Part shown: positions 36,281 to 44,979 of the stretch, one piece after another
Position numbering within the stretch: the first letter of the stretch is position 1
Layout of the letters: each line of letters opens with the position of its first letter
Assembly: GCF_051859125.1 (NCBI RefSeq)
Contig: NZ_JBHYGG010000157.1
Location: forward strand, 8,266-72,265
Direction of reading: 5' to 3'
Source of the DNA: Gemmata sp051859125
GTDB lineage: Bacteria; Planctomycetota; Planctomycetia; Gemmatales; Gemmataceae
Length of the DNA: 64,000 nucleotides
Position numbers and translations under genes: made by a program
Notes under the pieces: generated by a model
Seen by the model: the letters and a program-made list of their open reading frames with translations, nothing else
Told to the model about the DNA's origin: nothing
Database searches by the model: none

Positions 36281-37900
36281 CTACCCGATCCGCGGGAACA
36301 GCGGCTTCACCTTGCCCTCGACCAACTCGGCGGTCACCCGCAGGTCGTCGGGTTGGGCGAGGAGTTCGGCGGCGTCGGCGTACGTCACCTCGGCCCACGG
36401 CTTCGGGAAGTTGAAGCTCGTGTAGATCGCCTCGGCCGACTTCGGGATGAACGGCTTGAGCAGGATGCTCGCGACGCGGAGCGACTGCACCGCGTTGAAC
36501 AGCACCCGCTTGGCCGCGTCCTTGTCGGTCTTCACGAGCTTCCACGGCGCGTTCGCTTCGAGGTACTGGTTCGTCGGCGTGAGGAACTCTTGCACGATCG
36601 CCTGGAGCGCCTGGTTGTACCGGCACCCCTCGACGTGCCCGCGAACCGTGGCGACGAACTCCGCGAGGTTCAGCCCCGGCACCACCGTCTCGGGCACCTT
36701 CCCGGCCGTGCCGGCGAACACGCCCTCGAAGTTCTTCCACGTAATCGTCATCTCGCGCGAGAACAGGTTCCCGAGGTTGTTCGCCAGCTCCGAGTTGTAG
36801 ACCTCAACGAACCGCTCGGGGCTGAACTCGCCGTCCGACGGGAACGGGCACTCGCGAAGGAAGTAGTACCGGAACGACTCCGAGCTAAACTTCTTGATGA
36901 TCTCCATCGGCTCGGCGAGGTACTCCAGCCCCAGTTCCTTGAGCGTAGACTTTCCGATCTTCACCAGCCCGGTGGCTTCTCCCTTCTCCTCGAGTTTGCC
37001 CTCGGGAAGTTTCAAGTACACAAAGCCGTGGCTGAACACCCGTTTCGGCGCTTCCTCGCCCGCCGCCCACAGCATTGCCGGCCAGATGTGCGTGTGGAAC
37101 CGGGTAATGTCCTTGCCGATGAAGTGGACGTCTGCCGGCCAGTACTTGCGGAACGTCGCCTCGTCGTCGCCGTACCCGATGCCGGTGACGTAGGTCAGCA
37201 GGGCGTCGAACCACACGTAGACCGTGAAGTCGAGATCGAACGGAAGCCGGATGCCCCACTCCTCGCCGGTCCGCGAGATGTTCAGGTCTTGCAGCCCCTC
37301 GGCCTCGATGAACCCGATCATCTCGTTCCGGCGGCTCTCCGGCTGGACGAACTCGGGGTTCTCCTTGAGGTGCTTCAGCAAACGCTCCTGGAACGCAGAC
37401 AGCTTGAAGAACCAGCACGGCTCCGAGCGGCGAATGAGCGGGCGCTTGTGAACCGGGCAGTTCCCGGCGTGCTCCGTGTGGACCTTCTCGCTCTTGAACT
37501 CCTCGCACCCGTCGCAGTACCAGCCGCCGTACTCGCCCTTGTAGATGTACCCGTTGTCGTACACCTTCTGGATGAACTTGCGGCAGCACTGCTTGTGCCG
37601 CTCGGAGCTGGTCTGCACGAAGGTGTCGTAGCTGATGTCCAGCGCCTTCCAGACCTCCTGGAACTGGCGGGCCATGTCGTCGCAGTACGCCTGGGTGTCG
37701 AGGCCGAGTTCGGCGGCGCGTTTGCTCACCTTCACCGTGTTCTCGTCGTTCCCCATGAGGAAGAAGACGTCGCACCCCTCCATGCGGCGGTACCGGGCCT
37801 GGACGTCGGCCCCGAGCTTCTCGAACGCCGTGCCGATGTGCGGGCGGCTGTTCGGGTAGTCGATCGCGGTGGTCTGGAACCAGGTGGTCGTTGCGGCCAT
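36281..37900 (-). CDS. metG: Methionyl-tRNA synthetase
   Basis: Charges tRNA(Met) with methionine. The 539 residues hold the class I fold: HIGH-type motif PHIG at 20-23 (NSRPHIGTAFEKLG), DENTVKVSKRA, and the zinc knuckle CDGCEEF with CPVH, where the fourth Cys is replaced by His. The signature loop is KIGKS (314-318) rather than KMSKS; the flanking Lys and Ser remain but Met is Ile and the middle Ser is Gly. The anticodon-binding helices (about 380-520, TWKNFEGVF, APWKLVKTDKDAAKRVLF) are intact; the extra C-terminal dimerisation domain is absent. The ATG at 37900 has GGATGAGG upstream; a second at 37909 is possible. Confidence 0.92.
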   Translation of the reverse strand: MAATTTWFQTTAIDYPNSRPHIGTAFEKLGADVQARYRRMEGCDVFFLMGNDENTVKVSKRAAELGLDTQAYCDDMARQFQEVWKALDISYDTFVQTSSERHKQCCRKFIQKVYDNGYIYKGEYGGWYCDGCEEFKSEKVHTEHAGNCPVHKRPLIRRSEPCWFFKLSAFQERLLKHLKENPEFVQPESRRNEMIGFIEAEGLQDLNISRTGEEWGIRLPFDLDFTVYVWFDALLTYVTGIGYGDDEATFRKYWPADVHFIGKDITRFHTHIWPAMLWAAGEEAPKRVFSHGFVYLKLPEGKLEEKGEATGLVKIGKSTLKELGLEYLAEPMEIIKKFSSESFRYYFLRECPFPSDGEFSPERFVEVYNSELANNLGNLFSREMTITWKNFEGVFAGTAGKVPETVVPGLNLAEFVATVRGHVEGCRYNQALQAIVQEFLTPTNQYLEANAPWKLVKTDKDAAKRVLFNAVQSLRVASILLKPFIPKSAEAIYTSFNFPKPWAEVTYADAAELLAQPDDLRVTAELVEGKVKPLFPRIG

Positions 37901-37991
37901 TACCCTCATCCTTCCGAGTGCGATCGGCCGGGAAATGCCCGCGCCGTCCCGCCACGGTCTTTCTACCAGACAGCGCCGCCCCGGAGGAGGT

Positions 37992-38687
37992 TCAGCGAAT
38001 GCCCCAGTCGCCGAACCGCCCGCGGATCCGCTGCATGGTTTCGTCCGACAGGGAAGTCGCAAGCCCCGCAACGCTCATCCGGATGTCGATAATCCGCGCC
38101 ATGTACGGGGATTCAAGGAAAGCAACCGCTGCGGCGTCGGAGAGAGTGACCCATTGCATCCGCAGTCGCTCCAAGTTCGACAGGTACTCGCAGCCGGCCA
38201 TCGCGAAGATGCTCCGTTGTGTGACGGCTCCATAGTCGGCCCACGCCCCGAGCTTGTAAACGAGGGTCAGTTCGGGCCACCGCGTGAATTCAACCACGTC
38301 GGCGTCGGACGTGTCTCTGAGGTTGAACTCGCGGATCGGGATCCGGTTCGCGAAGTTGCGGCGGGCGGCAACGATCGCCCCACCGGGACCGGCGAGCGTG
38401 ATCGGAAAGCCGCGAATCCAATTCTCCCACGACAGCCCGTCCTCGAATCCCATTCGATCCGACCAACCCGGCTTCAACTCGGCAGTCAGCTCGCGGTCTC
38501 GCTCGGCAAGCGCCGTGCGGTCCGCACCGCCCCCCCGAGCGAGCACGATCTCCGCCCGAATGAGTTCCGCCCACCCGGAGTTGACTCGGCCACCTTGTTC
38601 GTCCAACCAATCGGCGAACGCGAGCCGGGGCATGTCGTCGTCCGGGTTCGCGCAAATCGTTGCCAGGAGAGCGTCCTCGTCAGTCAT
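37992..38687 (-). CDS. TIGR02996 repeat-companion protein
   Basis: A 231-residue protein with the planctomycete repeat-companion domain at 1-50 (ALLATICANPDDDMPRLAFADWLDEQG). The rest looks like weak leucine-rich repeats (LSNLERLRMQW, MARIIDIRMSVAGLA). Such domains are found in large numbers in Gemmata-type genomes, usually beside repeat modules, and no function is known. Its GC content is somewhat lower than that of neighbours. A longer member of the family is at 62610. Confidence 0.75.
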   Translation of the reverse strand: MTDEDALLATICANPDDDMPRLAFADWLDEQGGRVNSGWAELIRAEIVLARGGGADRTALAERDRELTAELKPGWSDRMGFEDGLSWENWIRGFPITLAGPGGAIVAARRNFANRIPIREFNLRDTSDADVVEFTRWPELTLVYKLGAWADYGAVTQRSIFAMAGCEYLSNLERLRMQWVTLSDAAAVAFLESPYMARIIDIRMSVAGLATSLSDETMQRIRGRFGDWGIR

Positions 38688-38720
38688 TGCTCGAACTCCG
38701 CGGTGATGGGGTTGGTTCGT

Positions 38721-41237
38721 TTATCTTCCGCGCCGCACGACGAGCACCTCGCCCGTTCGGAACGCTTCGGCGATCACGCCCGTGGAGTGGCACCGCACGG
38801 TCACCGCGCCGGCGGTCGGCGTGTCCCACACGGTCGCGCCGGCGTAGGCCCGGGTCAGGTGGTCGGTCGGCCCCGGGCGCTGGCTGGAGATCACCAGCTT
38901 CGGCTTCGCCCACGCCGCCATCAGCGACGGCAGCGGGAGGTGCGCCGACTTCGCGCCGTGGTGCGGGGCGAGCATCACGTCCACGGGCGGAACCGGGCGA
39001 TCGACGGCGCGTGCCTGCCCGGCCCCTTCGAGGTCGCCGGTGAGCAGCACCGCGTGCGGACCGGAGCGAACGAGCAGTACGAGGCTCCGCGTGTTCTCGT
39101 TACCCTCCAGCCGCTCGGCCGGCGGGTGCAGCACGTCGAACGTCACGCCGCTGGCCTCGAAGCGGTCCCCGGCGACGGCGATGCGCGTCGCGACCCTGTG
39201 CCGCTCGAACGCCGCGAGCGCCGCTTCTACGCCGGGCGAGGACTTGTCCGAGAACGTCGGCGTCAGCGTCACGCGGCCGACCGGGAAGCGCCCGAGCAGT
39301 TCGGGAATCCCGTTGAAGTGATCGAGGTCGGCGTGCGAGACGAACAGCTCGTCGATCCGCGACACTCCGCGAGCCCACAGGAACGGCGCGACCGTGCGGC
39401 GCACGGCGTCCGGGCCGGCGGTGGTGCCGGCGTCGTAGAGCAGCACGCGGCCGTCGGGGGTCTCGATCACCACGCAGCACCCGTGGCCGATGGCGAGGAA
39501 CGTGAACCGGCACTCGTCGCCCGTTCGCGGCTGGCCGGTGAGGGCGAGCCCCGCGAACACCCACACGGCGACCCCGAGCAGGCACCGCCGCGACCACGGG
39601 ACCGCACACAGCACGGCCAGCGCGACGCCGGCGTAGAAGGCGACGAGCCACCACACCGGCGGGGCCGGCGCGTACACCCACCCGCCGGGGATGCGCTCCG
39701 CCGCGTGAACGAGCACCTCGCATAACGCGAGGCTCAGTTCGGTGACCTTCGCGAACGGCCACGCGGCCCACGCGCCGAAGGGCGCGACGAGCAAGAGCAA
39801 GAACCCCGCGACCAGCGCCACCGACGTGAGCAGCACGAGCGGCGGGCCGAGCAGAAGGCCGATCGGGGCGGCGAGGTTCTGCCACGCGAGGACGAGCGGC
39901 GCGTTCACGACACCCAGAATGAAGCTGATCGCGAACGCGACCCACACGACCCGCAGCACCGCCCGCACCAGTTTCTCGGCCGGCCCGCGGCTCTCGTCGA
40001 GGAGCTGTTCGACCGGCGTGAGCGGCCGCGGAGCCAGCCAAACCCCCGCACCCCAGACCAGCACGAACACCGACAGGAACGAGAGCTGGCACCCCTGCGA
40101 GAACGGGTCGGTCGGGTTGATCGCGATCACGACGAGCCACGACAGTGCGAAGATGTTCGCGGCGATCACCGGCCGCCGCAGCACGATCGCGAGGCACACG
40201 GCGCACACCATCACCGCGGCCCGCACCGCCGACGGCCGCGCGCCGGTGAGCAGCGTGTACCCAATCATGACCACGATGAGCACCCACGCGCCGTGCCGCC
40301 GCCGCACCGCGAACACCTTCAGCACCAGCCACACGAACCCGGCGAGCACGACGAGGTGCTGCCCCGAGATCGCCAGGACGTGAACCACGCCGGTGCGCAC
40401 GTAGGCGTCCCACCCGTCGCGGTCGAGCGCCGCCGTGTCGCCCAGGAGCAGCGCCGCGGCCAGCCCGGACTCGTCGGGCGGCAGCGCCTCCTGCAACCAC
40501 CGCGTCCCGGCCCCGCGGGCCACGCCGACCCAGCCGAACAGGGACGCGCGCCAGCCCTCGCCGAGCCGCGCCACGCCGGCCGCCGACTTCTCGACCCGGA
40601 GCGTCGCGGTGATGCGCTGGTCGAGCAGGTACTCGCGAAAATCGCGCTCGCCGGGGTTCGCTGCTCCTTGCGGCTTCGCGAGGCGGCCGGTGACTTCGAG
40701 CGCGTCGCCCGCGTGGAGGCCGCTCAGTTCCCCTTCCACGGTGAGCCGCACGCGGCCCGACGCCGGCACCCAGCCGCTTTGCGACTCGACGGCCGTCACC
40801 GACAGCACCGTCGAAGTCGTCTCGCCCTTCGGCTCGGTCACGAGCGGGTCGGGCTTCGCGGCCCGGTACCGCACCGGCTCCTCGGCGAGCGCCCCGCGGA
40901 CCCGTGCGGGCGTCGGCACGTCGGGCGCGACGAGCCCGATGTCGTTCGGCTCGAAGCGGTGGCGGTGGTCGTGGTGGTGCGCCGCCGCGAGGCCGCCGGC
41001 CGCCACTGCGAGCCACAGAGCCGCCGACGGGCGGTCGCGGCCCACGAGCCACGCGGCCAGCGCCCCGACCCCGACCGCCAGCGAAGCGAACGACGACACG
41101 CCGACGTAGCGATCGACGATCAGCCCGAGCGTCGCCGCCAGCGCGACCGGCGCGAGCGGCGCGCGTGCGAACTCGCGCCACGCCGGTTCTTGCGGCCTGG
41201 GTGCGTCGTGGTCCGGCGGCGGAACGTGGGGCGACAT
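38721..41237 (-). CDS. comEC: ComEC/Rec2-family DNA uptake channel
   Basis: An 838-residue inner-membrane protein that would pass single-stranded DNA into the cytoplasm during transformation. An N-terminal pair of membrane helices and an OB-like outer domain (about 25-215) lead to the competence helices (about 230-560, with AISGQHLVVLAGFVWL and GARPSAVRAAVMVCAVCLA). The C-terminal third is a metallo-beta-lactamase fold with HADLDHFNGIPELL and MLAPHHGAKSA, so zinc ligands are present. The ATG at 41237 was chosen because the next upstream frame contains the C-tract. No other com genes are in view. Confidence 0.9.
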   Translation of the reverse strand: MSPHVPPPDHDAPRPQEPAWREFARAPLAPVALAATLGLIVDRYVGVSSFASLAVGVGALAAWLVGRDRPSAALWLAVAAGGLAAAHHHDHRHRFEPNDIGLVAPDVPTPARVRGALAEEPVRYRAAKPDPLVTEPKGETTSTVLSVTAVESQSGWVPASGRVRLTVEGELSGLHAGDALEVTGRLAKPQGAANPGERDFREYLLDQRITATLRVEKSAAGVARLGEGWRASLFGWVGVARGAGTRWLQEALPPDESGLAAALLLGDTAALDRDGWDAYVRTGVVHVLAISGQHLVVLAGFVWLVLKVFAVRRRHGAWVLIVVMIGYTLLTGARPSAVRAAVMVCAVCLAIVLRRPVIAANIFALSWLVVIAINPTDPFSQGCQLSFLSVFVLVWGAGVWLAPRPLTPVEQLLDESRGPAEKLVRAVLRVVWVAFAISFILGVVNAPLVLAWQNLAAPIGLLLGPPLVLLTSVALVAGFLLLLVAPFGAWAAWPFAKVTELSLALCEVLVHAAERIPGGWVYAPAPPVWWLVAFYAGVALAVLCAVPWSRRCLLGVAVWVFAGLALTGQPRTGDECRFTFLAIGHGCCVVIETPDGRVLLYDAGTTAGPDAVRRTVAPFLWARGVSRIDELFVSHADLDHFNGIPELLGRFPVGRVTLTPTFSDKSSPGVEAALAAFERHRVATRIAVAGDRFEASGVTFDVLHPPAERLEGNENTRSLVLLVRSGPHAVLLTGDLEGAGQARAVDRPVPPVDVMLAPHHGAKSAHLPLPSLMAAWAKPKLVISSQRPGPTDHLTRAYAGATVWDTPTAGAVTVRCHSTGVIAEAFRTGEVLVVRRGR

Positions 41238-41371
41238 CGCAGGGTGATATTGGTGGGGCGGGGCTTCTTTGCCGCCCACGCGTCGGGTGGCAGGCCAGAA
41301 AGCCCCCCCCCCCCCGAACACCGCCAGGATAGACCCAAGCCGCGCGCCGTGCCACCGGATAGATTGCCCTG

Positions 41372-42457
41372 ATGAACACCGTCCGCGTCAACCTCGGCCC
41401 GCGGTCCTACGACATCGCCCTGACGAGCGGCAACGCCGCCGGGCTCGGCCCGTTCGCCCGCGCCGCGCTCCCGAAGGCGAAGCTCGCGCTCGTGGTGTCC
41501 GACGCGAACACGCACCAACACGCGGTCGCCGTCGAGCATGCGCTCCAAGCCGCCGGGTTCGGCACCGCACTTGCAAAGGTGCCGGCCGGTGAGGAATCGA
41601 AATCGCAGGCCGAGTTGTCCCGCCTGTACGACGGGCTCTACGACCTCGCGGCCGACCGCAACACGGCCGTTGTCGCGGTCGGCGGCGGCGTGGTCGGCGA
41701 CCTCGCGGGGTTCGCCGCCGCGAGCTACAACCGCGGCCTGCCGCTGTTCATGGTGCCCACGACACTGCTGTCGATGGTCGATTCGTCGGTCGGCGGGAAG
41801 ACCGGCATCAACCACCCGAAGGGGAAGAACCTCATCGGCGCGTTCCACCAGCCGGCCGGCGTGTGGATCGACGCGGCGTACCTCGACACGCTCCCCGAGC
41901 GCGAGTTCCGCAGCGGGCTGGCCGAAGTGGTGAAATACGGCGTCATCCTGGATGTACAGTTCTTCAGGTGGCTCGAAGACAACGCGGCCGCCGTTCGCGC
42001 CCGCGACCCCAAGGCGGTCCTCCCGGTCGTCGCCCGGTCGTGCCAGTTGAAGGCCGACGTAGTGGAGAAGGACGAGCGCGAGGAGACCGGCCTGCGGGCG
42101 GTCCTGAACTACGGGCACACGTTCGCCCACGCCTTCGAGACGGTCGGCGGGTACGGCGCGTGGCTCCACGGCGAGGCGGTCGCCGCCGGGATGATGTGTG
42201 CGAGTCGGCTCGCCGAAAAGCTCGGCATGATCGACGGCGACCTCACCCGCCGGCAGGGGAAGCTGCTCGACGCATTCGAGCTGCCGACGGCCCCGAAGCC
42301 CGGGTGGGACACCGACGCTCTGGTCGCGGTGATGCGGCGCGACAAGAAGGCCGCCGCCGGGAAGCTGCGGTTCATCCTGCCCACGCGGATCGGCGAGGTG
42401 AAACTCGTCGGCGACATCGACGAGCGGTTGGTGCGGGGGGTCCTTGAGGGGCAGTGA
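41372..42457 (+). CDS. aroB: 3-dehydroquinate synthase
   Basis: Converts DAHP to 3-dehydroquinate, second step of the shikimate pathway, using NAD and zinc. The 361 residues show the family set: VVAVGGGVVGDLAGFAAASY for NAD, PTTLLSMVDSSVGGKTGIN and KNLIGAFHQP for substrate, and the zinc ligands in LAEVVKYGVI (Glu), NYGHTFAHAFE (His) and LHGEAVAAGM (His). RRDKKAAAGKLRFILP is the usual C-terminal motif. It looks canonical rather than like the EboD-type paralogues. Comparable tryptophan-pathway trpD is 39 kb away. A hairpin overlaps its stop codon. Confidence 0.95.
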   Translation: MNTVRVNLGPRSYDIALTSGNAAGLGPFARAALPKAKLALVVSDANTHQHAVAVEHALQAAGFGTALAKVPAGEESKSQAELSRLYDGLYDLAADRNTAVVAVGGGVVGDLAGFAAASYNRGLPLFMVPTTLLSMVDSSVGGKTGINHPKGKNLIGAFHQPAGVWIDAAYLDTLPEREFRSGLAEVVKYGVILDVQFFRWLEDNAAAVRARDPKAVLPVVARSCQLKADVVEKDEREETGLRAVLNYGHTFAHAFETVGGYGAWLHGEAVAAGMMCASRLAEKLGMIDGDLTRRQGKLLDAFELPTAPKPGWDTDALVAVMRRDKKAAAGKLRFILPTRIGEVKLVGDIDERLVRGVLEGQ

Positions 42458-42508
42458 GTGGTCCGCTCGCTCCACGAGCGGCTGGTTGTGACCGCTCGCG
42501 GACCACTC
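42456..42508 (+). terminator. Terminator hairpin after aroB
   Basis: GAGTGGTCCGC (42456-42466) pairs with GCGGACCACTC (42498-42508); an inner CGCTCG/CGAGCG stem extends it. It starts within the aroB stop codon, and CTTGGT follows. Confidence 0.6.
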
Positions 42509-42636
42509 TTGGTCACCCCGGGCGCACCGCTGGCCAAACATTGCCCGGTCGGTTTGTCCGGCCGGCACCGGGCGTCGTTCCGGTGAACCGGCGGTTGCGG
42601 AACTTGACCCCCGGCGCGGACGTCGGACAATTCGTG

Positions 42637-42642
42637 TAGAAT
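42637..42642 (+). promoter_or_regulatory. Likely -10 of the inositol-phosphate synthase gene
   Basis: TAGAAT within GTGTAGAATTGG lies 46 bases before the ATG at 42688. The TTGACC at 42604 is too far away to be its -35. A GTGTAAAAT box in the same position precedes the gene at 50538. Confidence 0.4.
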
Positions 42643-42687
42643 TGGTGTATCCCGCCTCGGCCCTCCCCCTTGCGGACGTTCTCAGTC

Positions 42688-43899
42688 ATGGCCAAGCGCC
42701 GCGTCGGATTGTGGTTCATCGGTGCGTGCGGCGGCGTCGCCAGCACGGCGGCCCTCGGCCTGTCGGCGCTCGCCCGCGGCCTGACCCCGACGACCGGCCT
42801 CGTCACTGCGCTGCCGGCGTTCGCGCACCTCGATCTCGACGAGCCGGCCAGCTTCGTCCTCGGCGGGCACGACATCCGCCAGGCCACGCTCCTCTCCGCG
42901 GTGTGCGAGATGAAGGCGCGGGCCAACGTGTTCGACGAGCGCACCATCTCGATGTGCGCCGCCGACCTGGAGGCGTGGTCGAACAACCTGCGCCCCGGCG
43001 TCGTGTTCAAGCCGAACGCGGCGATCACCGCCCTCGCCGACCGGGCCGACGTCCGGCAGGCCCGCACCCCCCGCGAAGCGGTCGGCATGATCCAGGCCGA
43101 CCTCAAGGCGTTCAAGGCAGCCGAGAAGCTCGACCAGTTGATCGTCGTGAACGCCGCGTCCACCGAGCCGGTGTTCACCGCGGGCGACGAGCACCAGTCG
43201 CTGGAGAAGCTCCTCCCGGCCCTGGAGCGCCCGACCTCGGCCGCGCTGCCGACCAGCAGCCTCTACGCCTTCGCGGCGCTCGACGCCGGGTTCCCGTACG
43301 TCAACCTGACCCCGAGCCGCGGCGCGACCCTCCCCGCACTCGACGAACTGGCCCGCAAGCGCGGCCTCCCGCACGCCGGGCAGGACCTGAAGACCGGCGA
43401 GACGCTCGTGAAGTCGGTGCTGGCCCCGCTGTTCGCCCGCCGCAACCTGCGGGTCCTCAGTTGGGTCGGGCACAACATCCTCGGCAACCGCGACGGGCAG
43501 GTGCTCAACGACCCGGAGAACAAGGCGTCAAAGCTGAAGAGCAAGGACGCGCTGCTGGCCGAGATGCTCGGGTACAAGCCGCAGTCGATCGTGAGCATCG
43601 AGTACGTCGAGTCGCTGGACGACTGGAAGACGGCGTGGGACCACATCCACTACGAGGGGTTCCTGGGCACGAAGATGACGATGCAGTTCACCTGGCAGGG
43701 GTGCGACTCGCTGCTCGCGGCCCCACTGGTGCTCGACATCGTCCGCCTGACGGCCCTGGCCCAGCGCCGCGGCGAGGCCGGCCCGATGCCGCACCTGGCG
43801 AGCTTCTTCAAGAGCCCGATCGGCGTCCCCGAGCACGACTTCGGCAAGCAGTTCGCTATGCTGGAGGAGTACGCCGCGAGAACGGAACGGACGAATTAA
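42688..43899 (+). CDS. Inositol-3-phosphate synthase family protein
   Basis: A 403-residue member of the myo-inositol-1-phosphate synthase family, which makes inositol phosphate from glucose 6-phosphate with NAD. The Rossmann entry is GACGGVASTAALGLSAL near residue 13; the catalytic half has SWVGHNILGNRDGQVL and FLGTKMTMQFTWQGCDS. The ATG at 42688 gives MAKRRVGLWFIG. Planctomycete members often differ from classic Ino1 enzymes, so the exact product (inositol lipid head group, compatible solute) is uncertain. A TIM-barrel isomerase follows across a repeat. Confidence 0.85.
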   Translation: MAKRRVGLWFIGACGGVASTAALGLSALARGLTPTTGLVTALPAFAHLDLDEPASFVLGGHDIRQATLLSAVCEMKARANVFDERTISMCAADLEAWSNNLRPGVVFKPNAAITALADRADVRQARTPREAVGMIQADLKAFKAAEKLDQLIVVNAASTEPVFTAGDEHQSLEKLLPALERPTSAALPTSSLYAFAALDAGFPYVNLTPSRGATLPALDELARKRGLPHAGQDLKTGETLVKSVLAPLFARRNLRVLSWVGHNILGNRDGQVLNDPENKASKLKSKDALLAEMLGYKPQSIVSIEYVESLDDWKTAWDHIHYEGFLGTKMTMQFTWQGCDSLLAAPLVLDIVRLTALAQRRGEAGPMPHLASFFKSPIGVPEHDFGKQFAMLEEYAARTERTN

Positions 43900-44014
43900 C
43901 CACAAAGGACACAGAGGGCACAGAGAAAGGCAAGGAACAGAGTGTTTGAAGAACTGTCCTTTCTCGGCTGTTGTTCTTCCTTTGTGCGCTTTGCTATCTT
44001 TGTGGTGAACCCTC
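43899..44014. repeat. Word-like inverted repeat (CACAAAGGACACAGAGGGCA)
   Basis: ACCACAAAGGACACAGAGGG with GCACAGAGAAAGG on the left is mirrored by CTTCCTTTGTGCGC and CTATCTTTGTGGTGAAC on the right. The stretch is strikingly AT-richer than its surroundings. It fills the gap between the two sugar-metabolism genes. Confidence 0.65.
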
Positions 44015-44024
44015 TTCGCGAATC

Positions 44025-44882
44025 ATGCACCTGGCCTTCTCCACCAACGCCTACCTGAACCACTCGTTCGCCGACACCACGGCCCGGCTCGCCGGGCTCG
44101 GGTACCGCGGGGTCGAGGTCATGGCCGACGTGCCCCACGCCTGGCCCGCGTACCTGCTCCCCGAGCACAAGCAGGCGCTCCGCGACGCGCTGGCGCGGAA
44201 CAACCTCCGCATCTCGAACGTCAACGCGTTCATGATGCACGCGGTCAACGACCACCGGCAGAAGTACTGGCACCCGTCGTGGATCGAGCCCGACGCGAAC
44301 TACCGCCGCGTCCGCATCGACCACACCAAGCGCGCCCTCACGCTCGCGAAGGAGATCGGCGCGACGTGCATCACCACCGAGCCGGGCGGCCCGCTCGAGG
44401 GCCGGCCGTGGGCCGAGTGCCTCGCGCTGTTCGTCGAGATGCTCAAGCCGGTCGTCGAGCACGCCGAGAAGGAGCAGGTGATGCTCCTCGTCGAGCCCGA
44501 GCCCGACCTGCTCATCGAGACCGCCGACCAGTACCTCGAGTTCGCGTCGAAGATCTCGTCGCCGTACCTCGGGCTGAACTTCGACATCGGCCACTCGTAC
44601 TGCGTGAGCGACGACCCGGCCGCGACCGTGAAGCGGCTCGGCAAGCTGATCCGCCACGTCCACCTCGAGGACATCGCGCCGACACGGGTCCACCACCACC
44701 TGATCCCCGGCGAGGGGGCCATCGACTTCGGCGCGACGCTCAAGGCGCTCAAGGAGATCGGTTACCAGGACTGGGTGACGATCGAGCTGTACACCTGCCA
44801 CGAGAACCCGGACCACGCGGCGAAGGTGGCCCGCGAGCGGGTGCTGAAGATCGCGGCGGACGCGGGCGTCGAGTTGAGTTGA
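44025..44882 (+). CDS. Sugar phosphate isomerase/epimerase-like TIM barrel
   Basis: A 285-residue protein of the xylose-isomerase-like TIM-barrel superfamily. Metal and substrate positions are visible as CITTEPGGPLEG, VMLLVEPEPDLLIE, LGLNFDIGHSYCV, IRHVHLEDIAPTRVHHHLIPGEG and WVTIELYTCHENPD, the last giving the terminal Glu. Candidate reactions are hydroxypyruvate isomerase, inosose/keto-sugar isomerase or epimerase; sequence alone does not choose. The upstream inositol-phosphate synthase gene suggests work on inositol or related cyclitols. ATG at 44025 opens on HLAFSTNAYL. Confidence 0.82.
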   Translation: MHLAFSTNAYLNHSFADTTARLAGLGYRGVEVMADVPHAWPAYLLPEHKQALRDALARNNLRISNVNAFMMHAVNDHRQKYWHPSWIEPDANYRRVRIDHTKRALTLAKEIGATCITTEPGGPLEGRPWAECLALFVEMLKPVVEHAEKEQVMLLVEPEPDLLIETADQYLEFASKISSPYLGLNFDIGHSYCVSDDPAATVKRLGKLIRHVHLEDIAPTRVHHHLIPGEGAIDFGATLKALKEIGYQDWVTIELYTCHENPDHAAKVARERVLKIAADAGVELS

Positions 44883-44894
44883 TTTGAGATGTCT

Positions 44895-44956
44895 GTCCGA
44901 GCCCGAGCGCCGAGCGAGGGATGACGCTAACCCTCGCTCGGCGCTCGGGCTCGGAC
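44895..44956. repeat. Perfect hairpin, CCGAGCCCGAGCGCCGAGCG family, copy 2
   Basis: GTCCGAGCCCGAGCGCCGAG and onward to GAGGG (44895-44920) pairs with 44931-44956 around a 10-base loop. It matches the copy at 16092-16157 along the whole arm and again lies between convergent genes. Confidence 0.88.
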
Positions 44957-44979
44957 GGACACAATTCCGCTCGTCCGGC

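Noticed and set aside
41296..41320. Run of about 14 C before aroB
   Set aside because: Possibly phase-variable, but it lies outside any gene, between comEC and aroB starts, and could be a homopolymer artefact. No frame depends on it.
41372..44882. aroB + inositol-phosphate synthase + TIM-barrel isomerase as an Ebo-type cluster
   Set aside because: The Ebo cluster has a dehydroquinate-synthase-like EboD and a TIM-barrel EboE, but this aroB looks canonical, UbiA-like and phosphatase genes are missing, and repeats separate the genes.
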